The notes: generated by a model from the sequence alone, not told the origin. Positions 1 to 13,712 are shown, counted from the first letter of the stretch. The stretch: 64,000 nucleotides of DNA from Pseudacidovorax sp. RU35E (GCF_900156165.1 NZ_FTMY01000016.1:62001-126000); one strand, 5' to 3'. Translations and numbers: made by a program.

Positions 1-2004
1 CGGCAGCGTGCCGTGATCGATGCCGTCCTGCCCTGCGTGGACAACGGCCGCTTCGCCGCCAAGTGCGTCGCGGGCGAGCCCTTCGCGGTCGAGGCGCACT
101 GCTTCGCCGAAGGCCACGACATGCTGCGCGTGATGCTGCACTGGCAGCGCGAGGGCGAGGCCACCTGGACCGAGGTGGAAATGGCCCTCAAGTGGAACGA
201 CGAATGGCATGCGCGCTTCATGCCGCCGGTGCCTGGGCGCTACCGCTACACGGTCGAGGCGTGGGTCGATGCCTTCGAGTCGTGGCATCACGAACTGGAG
301 CGGCGCGTCGACGCCGCGGACATCCGCATCGCCGCCCGCGTGGGCGCGGCCGAGATCCTGGCCGCCGCCGGCCGGGCGCGCGAGGCCGGCCAGTCGCAGG
401 ACGCCACGCGCCTGCAGGGCTGGGCTCATGCGCTCGAGGCCCGCGCGGCCGACGCGAGCGAGGATGCCGCCCTGCTCAAGGCCCATGCGCTGGATGAGGG
501 CCTGGCGGCCATCGTGCGCCGCTATCCCGACCGCCGGCATGCCACGGCGCTCAAGCCCGGCTTTCCGCTGGTGGCCGACCGGGCGCTGGCGCGCTACTCG
601 ACCTGGTACGAACTCTTTCCCCGCTCCGCCTCGCCCGAGCCGGGTCGCCACGGCACCTTCGCCGATGTGCAGGCCCTGCTGCCGGGCATCGCGAAGATGG
701 GCTTCGACGTGCTGTACTTCCCGCCCATCCATCCGGTGGGCCGGATGCAGCGCAAGGGCCGCAACAACGCGCTGGTGACGGAAGAGGGCGACGTGGGCAG
801 CCCGTGGGCCATCGGGGCCGACGAAGGCGGGCACGACGCCATCCTGCCCGCGCTGGGCACGCACGAGGATTTCCGCGCGCTGGTCAAGGCCGCCCGCGGG
901 CATGGGCTGGAGATCGCACTGGACATCGCGTTCCAGTGCGCGCCCGACCATCCCTGGGTCAAGGAACATCCGGCCTGGTTCAAGTGGCGGCCCGACGGCA
1001 CTGTGCAGTACGCCGAGAACCCGCCCAAGAAGTACCAGGACATCTACCCCTTCAACTTCGAGAGCGAGGACTGGCAGGGCATGTGGGTCGCGCTCAAGGG
1101 CGTGCTGGACCACTGGATCGCGCAGGGCGTGACGGTGTTCCGCGTGGACAACCCGCACACCAAGGCCTTTCCCTTCTGGGAGTGGGCGATCGGCGAGGTC
1201 AAGCGCGAGCATCCCACCGCGATCTTCCTGGCCGAGGCCTTCACCCGCCCGAAGGTGATGCACCGGCTGGCCAAGGCCGGCTTCTCCCAGTCGTACACCT
1301 ACTTCACCTGGCGCAACACCAAACGGGAGCTGGTGGCGTACTTCACCGAGCTGTCCACACGGCCGGGGCTGGACTACTTCCGCCCCAACGTGTGGCCAAA
1401 CACGCCGGACATCCTGCATGCGCAGCTGCAGACGGGCTCGGACGCCATGTTCCGCCTGCGGCTGGTGCTGGCGGCCATGCTGAGCGCCAGCTACGGCATC
1501 TACGGCCCGGCCTATGAGCTGAAGGAACACCTGCCGCGCCATGAGGGCAGCGAGGAATACCTCGACTCCGAGAAGTACCAGCTTCGCCACTGGGACCTGG
1601 GCCGGCCGGACAGCCTGGCGCCCTACATCGCGCACCTCAACGCCATCCGCCGCGCGCATCCCGCGCTGCAGCGCAACGACGGCCTGACCTTCCTGCCCAT
1701 CGACAACGATCAGCTCATCGCCTGGGCCAAGCAGTCGCCGGACGGGCAGGACGTGATCGTCACCGTGGTCAACCTCGACCCGGACCACGCGCAGTGGGGC
1801 ATGCTGGACTTCGACCCGGTGGCCCTCGGCCTGGGCGTGGAGCCCGGCCAATGGTTCCAGATGCACGACCTGCTGGGCGGCGAGCGCTTCCTCTGGCAGG
1901 GCGGCCGTCACTACGTGCGCCTGGACCCCGGCGTCAACGTGGCACACGTCATGCAGCTGCTGCGCAAGACGCGCAGTGAGCGCGACTTCGATTACTACCA
2001 ATAA
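1..2004 (+). CDS. glgE: Alpha-1,4-glucan:maltose-1-phosphate maltosyltransferase GlgE (5' end cut by window)
   Basis: Transfers maltosyl units from maltose-1-phosphate onto alpha-1,4-glucan in the cytoplasm (GH13_3). The frame is open from base 1. A GTG at 13 could start it, but family members have more residues before this point, so the true start is probably outside the window. An N-terminal beta-sandwich domain (about residues 1-170, counted from 13) precedes the GH13 barrel. The expected nucleophile is the Asp of FRVDNPHTK (about D379) and the acid is the Glu of FLAEAF (about E408). The family hallmark NPPKKYQDIYP-type loop is present. The next gene, trehalose synthase-maltokinase, makes its substrate and starts 33 bases downstream. 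Identification is firm; only the start is uncertain. Confidence 0.95.
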   Translation, partial: RQRAVIDAVLPCVDNGRFAAKCVAGEPFAVEAHCFAEGHDMLRVMLHWQREGEATWTEVEMALKWNDEWHARFMPPVPGRYRYTVEAWVDAFESWHHELERRVDAADIRIAARVGAAEILAAAGRAREAGQSQDATRLQGWAHALEARAADASEDAALLKAHALDEGLAAIVRRYPDRRHATALKPGFPLVADRALARYSTWYELFPRSASPEPGRHGTFADVQALLPGIAKMGFDVLYFPPIHPVGRMQRKGRNNALVTEEGDVGSPWAIGADEGGHDAILPALGTHEDFRALVKAARGHGLEIALDIAFQCAPDHPWVKEHPAWFKWRPDGTVQYAENPPKKYQDIYPFNFESEDWQGMWVALKGVLDHWIAQGVTVFRVDNPHTKAFPFWEWAIGEVKREHPTAIFLAEAFTRPKVMHRLAKAGFSQSYTYFTWRNTKRELVAYFTELSTRPGLDYFRPNVWPNTPDILHAQLQTGSDAMFRLRLVLAAMLSASYGIYGPAYELKEHLPRHEGSEEYLDSEKYQLRHWDLGRPDSLAPYIAHLNAIRRAHPALQRNDGLTFLPIDNDQLIAWAKQSPDGQDVIVTVVNLDPDHAQWGMLDFDPVALGLGVEPGQWFQMHDLLGGERFLWQGGRHYVRLDPGVNVAHVMQLLRKTRSERDFDYYQ

Positions 2005-2037
2005 CAGCCACAAGTCACTTTTGAGGAGGCGCGCCGC

Positions 2038-5387
<3,350 letters not shown>

Positions 5388-5391
<4 letters not shown>

Positions 5392-6305
5392 ACGACTTCA
5401 GCATGCAGCTGTTGCCCCTGCGGGCCTTCCTGTACCAGATCGCGGCCTTCCTGCCCCGGCTGCTGTTCGCGGCAGTGGTGCTCGTGGGCGGCTGGCTCAT
5501 CGCCAAGGTGGTGCGCTTCGCCGTCACCAAGGCGCTGAGGGCCATCAACTTCCCGGTGCTGACCGAGAAGGCGGGCCTGGACGGCTTTCTGCGCCAGGGC
5601 GGCGTGCGCGTGGACACCACCGGTCTCGTGGGCCTGCTGGCCTATTGGGCGGTGATCCTCGCGGCGCTGATCATCGCCTTCAACAGCCTGGGGCTCACCT
5701 ACATCACCGACCTGCTGGGCCGCGTGATCTGGTTCGTGCCCAACGTGTTCGTCGCGCTGCTGGTGCTGGCCTTCGGCGCCTACTTCGCGCGCTTCGTGGG
5801 CGATGCCGTGCGCACCTATGGCCGCAACGTGGGCCTGCCCGATGCGACCTTCTTCTCGCGCATCGCGCAGTACGCCATCCTGGTGTTCGTCATCCTGATC
5901 GCGCTGGACCACCTGCGCATCGGCGGCGACATCGTGCGCGAGAGCTTCCTGGTGATCCTGGCTGGCTTCGTGTTTGCACTCGCGCTGGCCTTCGGGCTGG
6001 CCGGCAAGGACTGGGCGGCGCGGCACATCCAGCAGTGGCTGCCGCCCGAGGTGGACGGCGCACCACGCGCCGCACCCCTGGGCAGCGCCACCGCGCCGGT
6101 CGCAGCCGCGACGGCTGCAGCCGCCGCCCATGCGGCCATGGACGATGCGCCCGTGCTCGACCCCGCGCCCGACCTGCCCGCCACCACGCCGCCGCCGCCC
6201 GCCCCGCAGGTCGACGGCGAGACGCTGCCGCGTCCTGCCTCGGCGCGCGGCTCGGACGATCCGCTGATCCCGCGTCGGCCGGTCGATCCGCCTCCCCCTC
6301 TTTGA
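5388..6305 (+). CDS. Mechanosensitive-channel-like conserved TM-helix protein
   Basis: A 305-aa inner-membrane protein with about five hydrophobic segments in the first 210 residues (about 15-40, 75-100, 110-140, 160-180 and 185-210). This resembles the conserved TM-helix repeat (PF05552) seen in small MscS-related proteins. The last ~90 residues are a low-complexity Ala/Pro-rich, probably cytoplasmic tail. A soluble MscS beta domain is absent, so channel activity is unproven. Translation is coupled to treS-mak through ATGA, with GAGGAGGTG just upstream, and treZ follows after 22 bases. Its place inside a compatible-solute operon suggests a link to osmotic or turgor sensing; that is inference. 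Confidence 0.75.
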
Positions 6306-6327
6306 CATTGAAAGCTGGAAGCGAACG

Positions 6328-8238
6328 ATGAGACGTGAGCACAAGATGCCCTTCGGCGCCACGGTGCTGGAGGGCGGGGGCGTTCGTTTTCGCCTGTGGG
6401 CGCCGGGCGTGGCCGAGGTGACGCTGGAGCGGCGCGCGCGCGGCGCCGCGTGGGCGACGCACCACATGAAGGCCATCGGCAGCGATGGCTGGTTTGGCTG
6501 CGACGTGCCGATGGCCGCCGCGGGCGACGACTACCGTTTCGTGCTGCCGGACGGCCTGAAGGTGCCCGACCCGGCCTCGCGCCACAACCCCGACGACGTG
6601 CACGGCCCGAGCCGCGTGGTGGCCCCGGCCGCCTACGAGTGGCGCGACGACGACTGGCAGGGGCGCCCCTGGCGCGAGGCGGTGGTCTATGAGCTGCACG
6701 TGGGCAGCTTCACGCCCGAGGGCACCTTCGACGCCGCCCGCAAGAAGCTGCCCGAGCTGGCCGCCCTCGGCATCACGGCGATCGAGATGATGCCGGTCGC
6801 CGATTTCCCCGGCACGCGCGGCTGGGGCTACGACGGCGTGCTGCAGTTCGCGCCCGAGGCCAGCTATGGGCGGCCCGAGGCGCTCAAGGCCTTCGTGGAT
6901 GCGGCCCACGGCCTGGGGATGATGGTGCTGCTGGACGTGGTCTACAACCACTTCGGCCCCGAAGGCAACTACCTGCACGCCTACTGCCCGCAGTTCTTCA
7001 ACCCCGCGCACCAGACGCCCTGGGGCGCCGCCATCAACTACGACGGCGACCATGCCCGCCCGGTGCGCGATTTCTTCGTGCACAACGCGCTGTACTGGAT
7101 CGAGGAATTCCGCTTCGACGGCCTTCGCATGGACGCGGTGCACGCCATCCGCGACGACTCCGAACTGCATATCGTGCGAGAGATCACCGAGGCCCTGCGC
7201 AAGGGCCCCGGCCGGGATCGCGCCATCCACGTGGTGCTCGAGAACGAGCACAACCATGTGCACCTGCTCACCCGCGACGCCGAAGGCCGTCCCCACGACG
7301 CGACGGCGCAGTGGAACGACGACTTCCACCATGCCGCGCATGTGCAGGCCACCGGCGAGATCGACGGCTACTACCTCGACTACGCGAGCGAGCCCAAGGC
7401 GCTGGTCGGCCGGGCGCTGGCGGGCGGCTTCATCTACACCGGCCAGCCCTCGGTGATGCGCGACGGCGATCCGCGCGGCGAGCCGGCGGATTCGCTGCCG
7501 CCCACGGCCTTCGTGTCCTTCCTGCAGAACCACGACCAGATCGGCAACCGGGCCTTCGGTGAGCGCATCGAGGCCCTGGCGCCGGCCCACCGGCTGCGCG
7601 CGCTGCGCGCGGCGCTGCTGCTGTCGCCGCATGTGCCGCTGATGTTCATGGGTGAGGAGTGGGGTGCCACCGCCCCCTTCCTGTACTTCTGCGACTTCGG
7701 TCCCGAGCTGGCCCAGGCCGTGACCGACGGCCGCCGGCGCGAGTTCGGGAGGTTCGAGGGCTTCACCAGTGCCGAGGCCCGCGCCCGCATCCCCGACCCC
7801 AATGCCGAGAGCACCTTCACCGCCAGCCGGCTCGACTGGGCCGAGCGCGACCAGCCCGGCCACCGCGAGCGGGTGCACGAGGTGCGCACGCTGCTGGCCG
7901 TGCGCAAGCGCCGCGTGGTGCCGCACCTGCCCGCCAAGCCGGGCAGCGGGCGCTGGCAGCTGGCGGGCGACCTGCTCTTCCTGCAGTGGGAGATGGTGCC
8001 TTCGCAACCCGACGGCATCTGCTGGCTGCAGATGGTGATCAACCTCGGCGACACCGAGCAGCTGGGCGCCGCACCCACCGGGCGGGTGTTCCACAGCTGG
8101 GGCTGCCACCTGGCGCCTGGGCCGAGCCCGCGGCTGCCGCTGCTGTCGCTGTCGCCGGGTGGTGGCTGCGCGGCCTTGCTGCAACTGCCTGCTTTCGACG
8201 AGGATGACGACAGCATTTCCGTGTTCGAGGCTCTCTGA
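6328..8238 (+). CDS. treZ: Malto-oligosyltrehalose trehalohydrolase TreZ
   Basis: Releases trehalose from malto-oligosyltrehalose made by TreY (GH13_10). The 636-aa length fits the family. An N-terminal CBM48/E-set domain (about 1-95; FRLWAPGVAEV is visible) precedes the barrel (about 110-500), which carries YELHVGSFTPEG, VVYNHFGPEGNYL, the nucleophile in GLRMDAVHAI (D269), the acid in VVLENEHN (E305) and LQNHDQIGNRA. It lies directly upstream of the malQ-treY fusion that supplies its substrate, separated by 41 bases. The start ATG has a modest GGAAG site upstream. Confidence is high because all family motifs are in order. Confidence 0.95.
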   Translation: MRREHKMPFGATVLEGGGVRFRLWAPGVAEVTLERRARGAAWATHHMKAIGSDGWFGCDVPMAAAGDDYRFVLPDGLKVPDPASRHNPDDVHGPSRVVAPAAYEWRDDDWQGRPWREAVVYELHVGSFTPEGTFDAARKKLPELAALGITAIEMMPVADFPGTRGWGYDGVLQFAPEASYGRPEALKAFVDAAHGLGMMVLLDVVYNHFGPEGNYLHAYCPQFFNPAHQTPWGAAINYDGDHARPVRDFFVHNALYWIEEFRFDGLRMDAVHAIRDDSELHIVREITEALRKGPGRDRAIHVVLENEHNHVHLLTRDAEGRPHDATAQWNDDFHHAAHVQATGEIDGYYLDYASEPKALVGRALAGGFIYTGQPSVMRDGDPRGEPADSLPPTAFVSFLQNHDQIGNRAFGERIEALAPAHRLRALRAALLLSPHVPLMFMGEEWGATAPFLYFCDFGPELAQAVTDGRRREFGRFEGFTSAEARARIPDPNAESTFTASRLDWAERDQPGHRERVHEVRTLLAVRKRRVVPHLPAKPGSGRWQLAGDLLFLQWEMVPSQPDGICWLQMVINLGDTEQLGAAPTGRVFHSWGCHLAPGPSPRLPLLSLSPGGGCAALLQLPAFDEDDDSISVFEAL

Positions 8239-8279
8239 GCCCGTTCCTGCCTCCTTTCCCTTTCCTGCGACTGTTCCTC

Positions 8280-11200
8280 ATGCCCGACGCCCTCTACCGT
8301 GCCTGCGCCCGCTTCGGCCTGGCTCCCCGCTACCACGATGTCTGGGGCCGAGAGGTGACGGTCGAGCCGCGGCACCTGGCCAGTCTTCTGCACGAGCTGG
8401 GCGCGGGCCGTCACGACCCGCATGACGAGGCTGCCTGGCAGGCCGAGATCGACGGGTTGGATGCGGCCGAGTGGCGCTCGCCGCTGCCGCCCGTGCTGCT
8501 GGCCCGGGCCGACACGTTGCGCCTGCCGCTCGCATTGCGCTGGCCCGAGGGCGAGACCCCACCCGCCTGGACGCTTCAGCTGGAAGAAGGCGGCGCGCAT
8601 GAGGGCGTGATCGATCTCGGTCAGGGCGAGGGTGGGCGCCGCCTGGTCGATGGCCGCACGGTGGTCGAGCGCCATGTGGTGCTCGACCTGGCCGATGCCT
8701 TGCCCATGGGCTACCACCGCCTGCGGGTGGGCACGGCCGAAGTGCTGGTCATCGCAGCGCCGGCCTCGTGCCAGCCCCCGCCCGGGGATGCGCAGGGCGT
8801 GCGGCACTGGGGCGTGGCGGCGCAGCTCTACGGCCTGCGCTCGGACACGCAATGGGGCATGGGCGACTTCGCCGACCTGGGCCGCCTGGTCGAGCAGTCG
8901 GCCGGCCTGGGCGCGCAGGCGGTCGGCCTCAACCCGCTGCACGCGCTGTTCCTGGACGACCCGGGCCAGTGCAGCCCGTACAGCCCGTCCTCGCGGCTCT
9001 TCCTGAATCCGCTGTACATCGCCATCGAGGCGCTGCCCGAATATGCGGACTGCCTGGAGGCCCGCCGCCTGGTCGAGTCCCCCGAATTCCAGTCGCGCCT
9101 CGGTCACCTTCGCGCCCAGTCGCTGGTGGACCACGCGGGCGTGGCGGCCGCCAAGCTGGAGGTGCTCGCGCTGCTGCATGCCCATGTGCAGGCCCAGCGC
9201 AACGCGTCCGAGCCCGGACTCGTCGCCCGCCAGCGCGAGCAGGCCTTCCGCGACTTCTGCCATCAGCGCGGCGAGGCGCTGCAGCGCCATGCCACCTTCG
9301 AGGCCCTGCGTCGCCATCTGCGTGCGCGCGATCCCGACTGCTGGGGCCCGCCGTGCTGGCCTGCGGCCTACCGCGATGCGGCCTCCCCCGAGGTCAAGGC
9401 CTTCGCCCAGCAGCATGCGGCGCAGGTCGACTTCCAGGCCTGGCTGCAATGGCTGGCCGCCAGCCAGTTGGAGGCGGCGGCGCGCCAGTGCCGCAGCCGC
9501 GGCATGGCCATCGGCCTGTACCTGGACCTCGCGGTGTCGGTGGACCGCCATGGTGCCGACGCCTGGGCGGGCGGCGACGTGTTCGCGCCGAACGCCAGCG
9601 TGGGTGCACCCCCCGACGCGCTCAACCAGTTGGGCCAGGACTGGGGCCTGCCGCCCATGCGGCCCGCGGCCCTGCGTGCCAGCGGCTACGGCCTGTTCAT
9701 CGAGGCGCTGCGCGCCAGCATGCGCAACGCGGGTGCGGTGCGCATCGACCATGTGATGGGACTCACGCGGCTGTTCTGGATTCCGCCCGGCGAGAAGGCC
9801 GCAAGCGGCGCCTACGTGGCCTATCCGGCCGAGGAGATGATGGCCATCGTCGCGCTGGAAAGCCGGCGCCAGCGCTGCGTCGTCATCGGCGAGGACCTGG
9901 GCACCGTCACCGACGAGACGCGCGGCCTCATGCAGCGCTGCGGCCTGCTGTCGTACCGGTTGATGGTGTTCGAGCGCGAGGGCGCTGCCTTCAAGCAGCC
10001 CCCCGCCTATCCGGCCCAGGCCCTGGCGGCCTTCAGCACGCATGACCTCGCCACGCTGGAAGGCTGGTGGGCCGGGGCCGACCTGCGCGAGCGCATCCGC
10101 CTGCAGCTCTATCCCAGCGACGAGATGGCGCGCCAGCAACTGGCCGAGCGCGCGGCTGACCGCGTGCAGCTGGCCTTTGCGCTGGAAGACGCCAAACGGC
10201 TCGACGCCGAGGCCGGCGCGCGCCTGCTCGGCAGCGGCGAGGTCGGCGCCGAGGCGGCGGCCGCGGTGCATGGCTGGCTGGCGCAGGCGCCCTCACGGCT
10301 GCTGATGGTGCAGGCCGAGGACCTGCTGGGCGAGCGCGGTCAGGCCAACCTGCCGGGCACCGTGCGCGAGCACCCCAACTGGCGCCGGCGCCTGGCGCTG
10401 CCGGTCGAGCGGTGGAGAGAGGAGCCGCGCGTGGCCGCCATCGCCGCCGCCGTGTCGGCCGAGCGGCCGGCCAGCGGCACCGGTGCCGCGGCCGAAGGCC
10501 CGGTGCGTCACCCCCTGCGGCTGCCCCGGGCCACCTACCGGCTGCAGTTCCATGCCGGCTTCACCTTCGACGATGCCATCGCCATCCTGCCGTACCTGCA
10601 GCGGCTGGGCATCAGCCATGTCTACTGCTCGCCGCTGCAGCGCGCGCGGCCGGGCAGCACCCACGGCTACGACGTGGTGGCGCACGACGAGATCAATCCC
10701 GAGCTGGGCGGCGAGGCCGGCTTCATGCGCTTCTGCGCCGCGCTGCAGCGCCATGGCATGGGCCAGATCCTGGACCTGGTGCCCAACCACATGGGCGTGC
10801 TGGGCGGCGACAACCCCTGGTGGGAGGACGTACTGGAGAACGGCCCCGCCTCGCTCTACGCCAACCACTTCGACATCGAATGGCAGCCGTCCGACCCGGA
10901 ACTGGCGGGCAAGGTGCTGCTGGCGGTGCTGGGTGGCGCCTACGGACAGGTGCTGGACGACGGCGAGCTCAAGCTGGGCCTCGATGCCGCCACCGGCCGC
11001 CTCGCCATCCACTACCACGACCACTGCTGGCCGGTCGCGCCCGAGAGCTATCCGGCGGTGCTGCGCTCGGCCGAGCCGCTGCTGGCCGGCCCCGAGGACG
11101 CGGCCGCGCTGGCGGGCGTGGCGCAGGCCTTCGAGTCGCTGCCCACCAGCGCCGACGAGGCTGCCCGGCGCGCCCGCGACAAGACCGCCGCCCAGGCCCG

Positions 11201-13379
11201 CCTGGCCACACTGATCGGCGAATCGGCCGCTTTCGGCAGTGCCTTGCAGGCCGCCGTCTCGCGCTGGAACCATCCGCGCTACCGCGAGCAGCTGCACCGG
11301 CTGCTGGAGGAACAGCACTACCGGCTGGCCTTCTGGCGGGTGGCTTCGGACGAGATCAACTACCGCCGCTTCTTCGACGTCAACGAGCTGGCCGCCCTGC
11401 GCATGGAGCGCCCCGAGGTCTTCGAGGCCACGCATGCGCTGCCGCTGGACCTGGTGGCACGCGGCCTGGTGGATGGCCTGCGCATCGACCATCCGGACGG
11501 CCTGCACGACCCGGCCGTGTACTTCGAGCGGCTGCAGCAGGGCTTCGCGCGGCGCACCGGCCGACGCCTGGCCGACGATGACGGCACCGGCCGGCCCGAG
11601 CGCCCGCTCTATGTCGTGGCCGAGAAGATCGCGGCCGGCCATGAGGACGTGCCCGAGGCCTGGGCGATCCATGGCACCACCGGCTACCGCTTTGCCAACG
11701 TGGCCGCCGGGGTGCTGGTCGACACCGAGATGGAAGGCGCCTTCATGCGCATCTGGCGTGGCTTCACGGGTGAGACCGCCGCCTTCCACGAGGTCGAATA
11801 CCAGGGCAAGCGGGCCGTCACCCGCAATGCGCTGGCCTCGGACCTGACCATGATCGCGGCGGCCGCGCTGCGCATCGCCCGCGCCGACCGGCGCACCCGC
11901 GACTACACCCTCAACAACCTGCGTCGCGCACTGGCCGAGGTGGCCACCTGCATGCGCGTGTACCGCAGCTACGTGACCGAACGCGGCCTGTCCGACCAGG
12001 ACAGCTACTACATCGACGACGCGATCGCGTCCGCCCGCGAGCGCGGCGAACTGGCCGACGACAGCATCTACGACTTCATAGGCGAGGCCCTGCGCGGCGA
12101 GCTGCATGCAGGCGATCCTGTGCTCCATCCGCAGGTGCTGCGGCTGGCGGCGCGCTTCCAGCAGTTCAGCTCGCCGGTGGCCGCCAAGGGTGTGGAAGAC
12201 ACGGCCTTCTACCGCTGGTACCCGCTCGCCTCGCTCAACGAGGTGGGCGGCGATCCGGCCACCTTCGGCTTCTCGCTGGCGGAGTTCCATGAAGCCAGCG
12301 CCGACCGGGCCCGCCGCTGGCCGCACACGCTGCTGGCCAGTTCCACGCACGACAACAAGCGCGCCGAGGACGTGCGCATGCGGCTCCACGTGCTCTCGGA
12401 GATGCCCGGCACCTGGCGGCTGGCGCTGCGCCGCTGGCATGCGCTGACCGAGCCCGAGTCGCAGATCGCGATGCTCGAGCACGGCGTCTCGCCGTCCCGC
12501 GCGGACGAATACCTGATCTACCAGACCATGCTGGGCATCTGGCCCGCCGGCGGCGCCGATGACGAGGCCCTGCCGGGGCTGGCCGAGCGCCTTGTGCGCT
12601 ACATGCACAAGGCCGCCCGCGAGAGCAAGCGCCACACCAGCTGGGTCACGCCCGACGAGGCCTATGAAGGCGCGCTGGGGATGTTCGTGCGCGGGCTGGT
12701 GGCCAGCGAGGAATTCCGCGCCGACTTCGAGCCACTGGTCGATCGCCTGGCATGGTGGGGTGGCCTCAACTCGCTGGTGTTCACGGCCCTCAAGTTCTGC
12801 TCGGCCGGGGTGCCCGACACCTACCAGGGCACGGAGTGCCTGGATCTGAGCCTGGTCGATCCCGACAACCGGCGTCCGGTCGATTACGAAGCCCGCAGCG
12901 ACCTGTTGGCCGGCCTGGAGGCACTGGCGGCCCGGCCGGAGCGCATGACCGAAGGCCTGGCCGAGCGCATGACGCCCGCGCGCATCGGCGAGGCCAAGCT
13001 GTGGACCGCCTGGCGCCTGCTGCAGATGCGCCGCGAGCAGGCCACCCTGATGCGCGACGGCGACCATCGCGCGCTGTATGCCACCGGCCCGGCCGACGAT
13101 GCCGTGATCGCCTTCACCCGGCAGGCGGGCGGCGATGCCATGGTGTTCGTGGCCGGCCGCTTCTTCGCGCGGCAGGACGCCGACCGCCGGGACGCGCCGC
13201 CGCCCTCGGCCTGGGACTCGCAGCCCTGGGCCGGCACCACGCTGACCCTGCCACAGCGCGCCGGGGGCTGGCGCGATGTGCTGAGCGGGCGCCACGTCGA
13301 AGGCGGCACGGCGGCGGTCGACGCCTTGCTTCAGACGCTGCCCTGCGCGGTGCTGGTCGCCGCGGAACACGCCGTGTAG
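8280..13379 (+). CDS. malQ-treY: 4-alpha-glucanotransferase/malto-oligosyltrehalose synthase fusion (MalQ-TreY)
   Basis: A single 1699-aa reading frame with two complete enzymes. Residues 1 to ~720 are a GH77 amylomaltase: SPYSPSSRLFLNP, nucleophile in VRIDHVMGL (D490), acid in VIGEDLGTV (E538) and FSTHDLATL (D589). An Ala/Gly-rich linker (about 722-745) leads to a TreY domain from about residue 750 (ATYRLQFHAGFTF, SPLQRARPGSTHGYD, nucleophile in GLRIDHPDGLHDP at D1070, acid in VVAEKI at E1115). MalQ would rearrange malto-oligosaccharides to lengths TreY can use, and TreY isomerises the reducing end for TreZ upstream. No frame disruption is seen at the junction. No clear ribosome-binding site precedes the ATG, so translation may depend on readthrough from treZ. 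Confidence 0.94.
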   Translation: MPDALYRACARFGLAPRYHDVWGREVTVEPRHLASLLHELGAGRHDPHDEAAWQAEIDGLDAAEWRSPLPPVLLARADTLRLPLALRWPEGETPPAWTLQLEEGGAHEGVIDLGQGEGGRRLVDGRTVVERHVVLDLADALPMGYHRLRVGTAEVLVIAAPASCQPPPGDAQGVRHWGVAAQLYGLRSDTQWGMGDFADLGRLVEQSAGLGAQAVGLNPLHALFLDDPGQCSPYSPSSRLFLNPLYIAIEALPEYADCLEARRLVESPEFQSRLGHLRAQSLVDHAGVAAAKLEVLALLHAHVQAQRNASEPGLVARQREQAFRDFCHQRGEALQRHATFEALRRHLRARDPDCWGPPCWPAAYRDAASPEVKAFAQQHAAQVDFQAWLQWLAASQLEAAARQCRSRGMAIGLYLDLAVSVDRHGADAWAGGDVFAPNASVGAPPDALNQLGQDWGLPPMRPAALRASGYGLFIEALRASMRNAGAVRIDHVMGLTRLFWIPPGEKAASGAYVAYPAEEMMAIVALESRRQRCVVIGEDLGTVTDETRGLMQRCGLLSYRLMVFEREGAAFKQPPAYPAQALAAFSTHDLATLEGWWAGADLRERIRLQLYPSDEMARQQLAERAADRVQLAFALEDAKRLDAEAGARLLGSGEVGAEAAAAVHGWLAQAPSRLLMVQAEDLLGERGQANLPGTVREHPNWRRRLALPVERWREEPRVAAIAAAVSAERPASGTGAAAEGPVRHPLRLPRATYRLQFHAGFTFDDAIAILPYLQRLGISHVYCSPLQRARPGSTHGYDVVAHDEINPELGGEAGFMRFCAALQRHGMGQILDLVPNHMGVLGGDNPWWEDVLENGPASLYANHFDIEWQPSDPELAGKVLLAVLGGAYGQVLDDGELKLGLDAATGRLAIHYHDHCWPVAPESYPAVLRSAEPLLAGPEDAAALAGVAQAFESLPTSADEAARRARDKTAAQARLATLIGESAAFGSALQAAVSRWNHPRYREQLHRLLEEQHYRLAFWRVASDEINYRRFFDVNELAALRMERPEVFEATHALPLDLVARGLVDGLRIDHPDGLHDPAVYFERLQQGFARRTGRRLADDDGTGRPERPLYVVAEKIAAGHEDVPEAWAIHGTTGYRFANVAAGVLVDTEMEGAFMRIWRGFTGETAAFHEVEYQGKRAVTRNALASDLTMIAAAALRIARADRRTRDYTLNNLRRALAEVATCMRVYRSYVTERGLSDQDSYYIDDAIASARERGELADDSIYDFIGEALRGELHAGDPVLHPQVLRLAARFQQFSSPVAAKGVEDTAFYRWYPLASLNEVGGDPATFGFSLAEFHEASADRARRWPHTLLASSTHDNKRAEDVRMRLHVLSEMPGTWRLALRRWHALTEPESQIAMLEHGVSPSRADEYLIYQTMLGIWPAGGADDEALPGLAERLVRYMHKAARESKRHTSWVTPDEAYEGALGMFVRGLVASEEFRADFEPLVDRLAWWGGLNSLVFTALKFCSAGVPDTYQGTECLDLSLVDPDNRRPVDYEARSDLLAGLEALAARPERMTEGLAERMTPARIGEAKLWTAWRLLQMRREQATLMRDGDHRALYATGPADDAVIAFTRQAGGDAMVFVAGRFFARQDADRRDAPPPSAWDSQPWAGTTLTLPQRAGGWRDVLSGRHVEGGTAAVDALLQTLPCAVLVAAEHAV

Positions 13380-13389
13380 GCGACGTCCT

Positions 13390-13440
13390 TCAAGGGGGGC
13401 GGCCTGCGCCTGCTGCTTTCTGGGGCGCCCCTCTTCAAGA
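13390..13440 (+). terminator. Possible hairpin after the trehalose operon
   Basis: AAGGGGGGCG near 13392 can pair with CGCCCCTCTT near 13428 with one mismatch, about 10 bases after the treY stop and before the next gene. There is no long T run, so this is only a candidate. Confidence 0.3.
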
Positions 13441-13472
13441 TGGTGCTCCAACCAGGTCCGACGGAGACAGCC

Positions 13473-13712
13473 ATGACCACCCTTCAAAGCGCCGTGTTCC
13501 CCGGCAGCGTGCTCCAGCACCCCGAGCGCATCCACCTCGACTGCCGTGACGATGTGAGCTACTGGATGGGTGAGTTCGGCGTCACCGAATCGCTGCTGCG
13601 CCTGGCCGTGCAGCGCGTGGGCGACCAGCCGGGCGCCGTGCGGCGGCTGATGCGTGATGGCTGGGGCGCGCAGCCACCTGCGGCCGCACCGTGGCCGACG
13701 CTCACTGCCTGA
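13473..13712 (+). CDS. DUF3606-type small protein
   Basis: A 79-aa soluble protein. The central part (HLDCRDDVSYWMGEFGVTES, then LLRLAVQRVG) matches the DUF3606 pattern, in which a short acidic strand is followed by a YW..(K/E)FGV helix-turn-helix-like segment. Function is unknown; members are common in beta-proteobacteria, often near stress genes. I chose the ATG at 13473 because GGAGACAG sits 7 bases upstream; an in-frame ATG at 13440 has no such site. It lies between the trehalose operon and the DUF3182 gene, both plausible stress loci. Confidence 0.65.
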   Translation: MTTLQSAVFPGSVLQHPERIHLDCRDDVSYWMGEFGVTESLLRLAVQRVGDQPGAVRRLMRDGWGAQPPAAAPWPTLTA

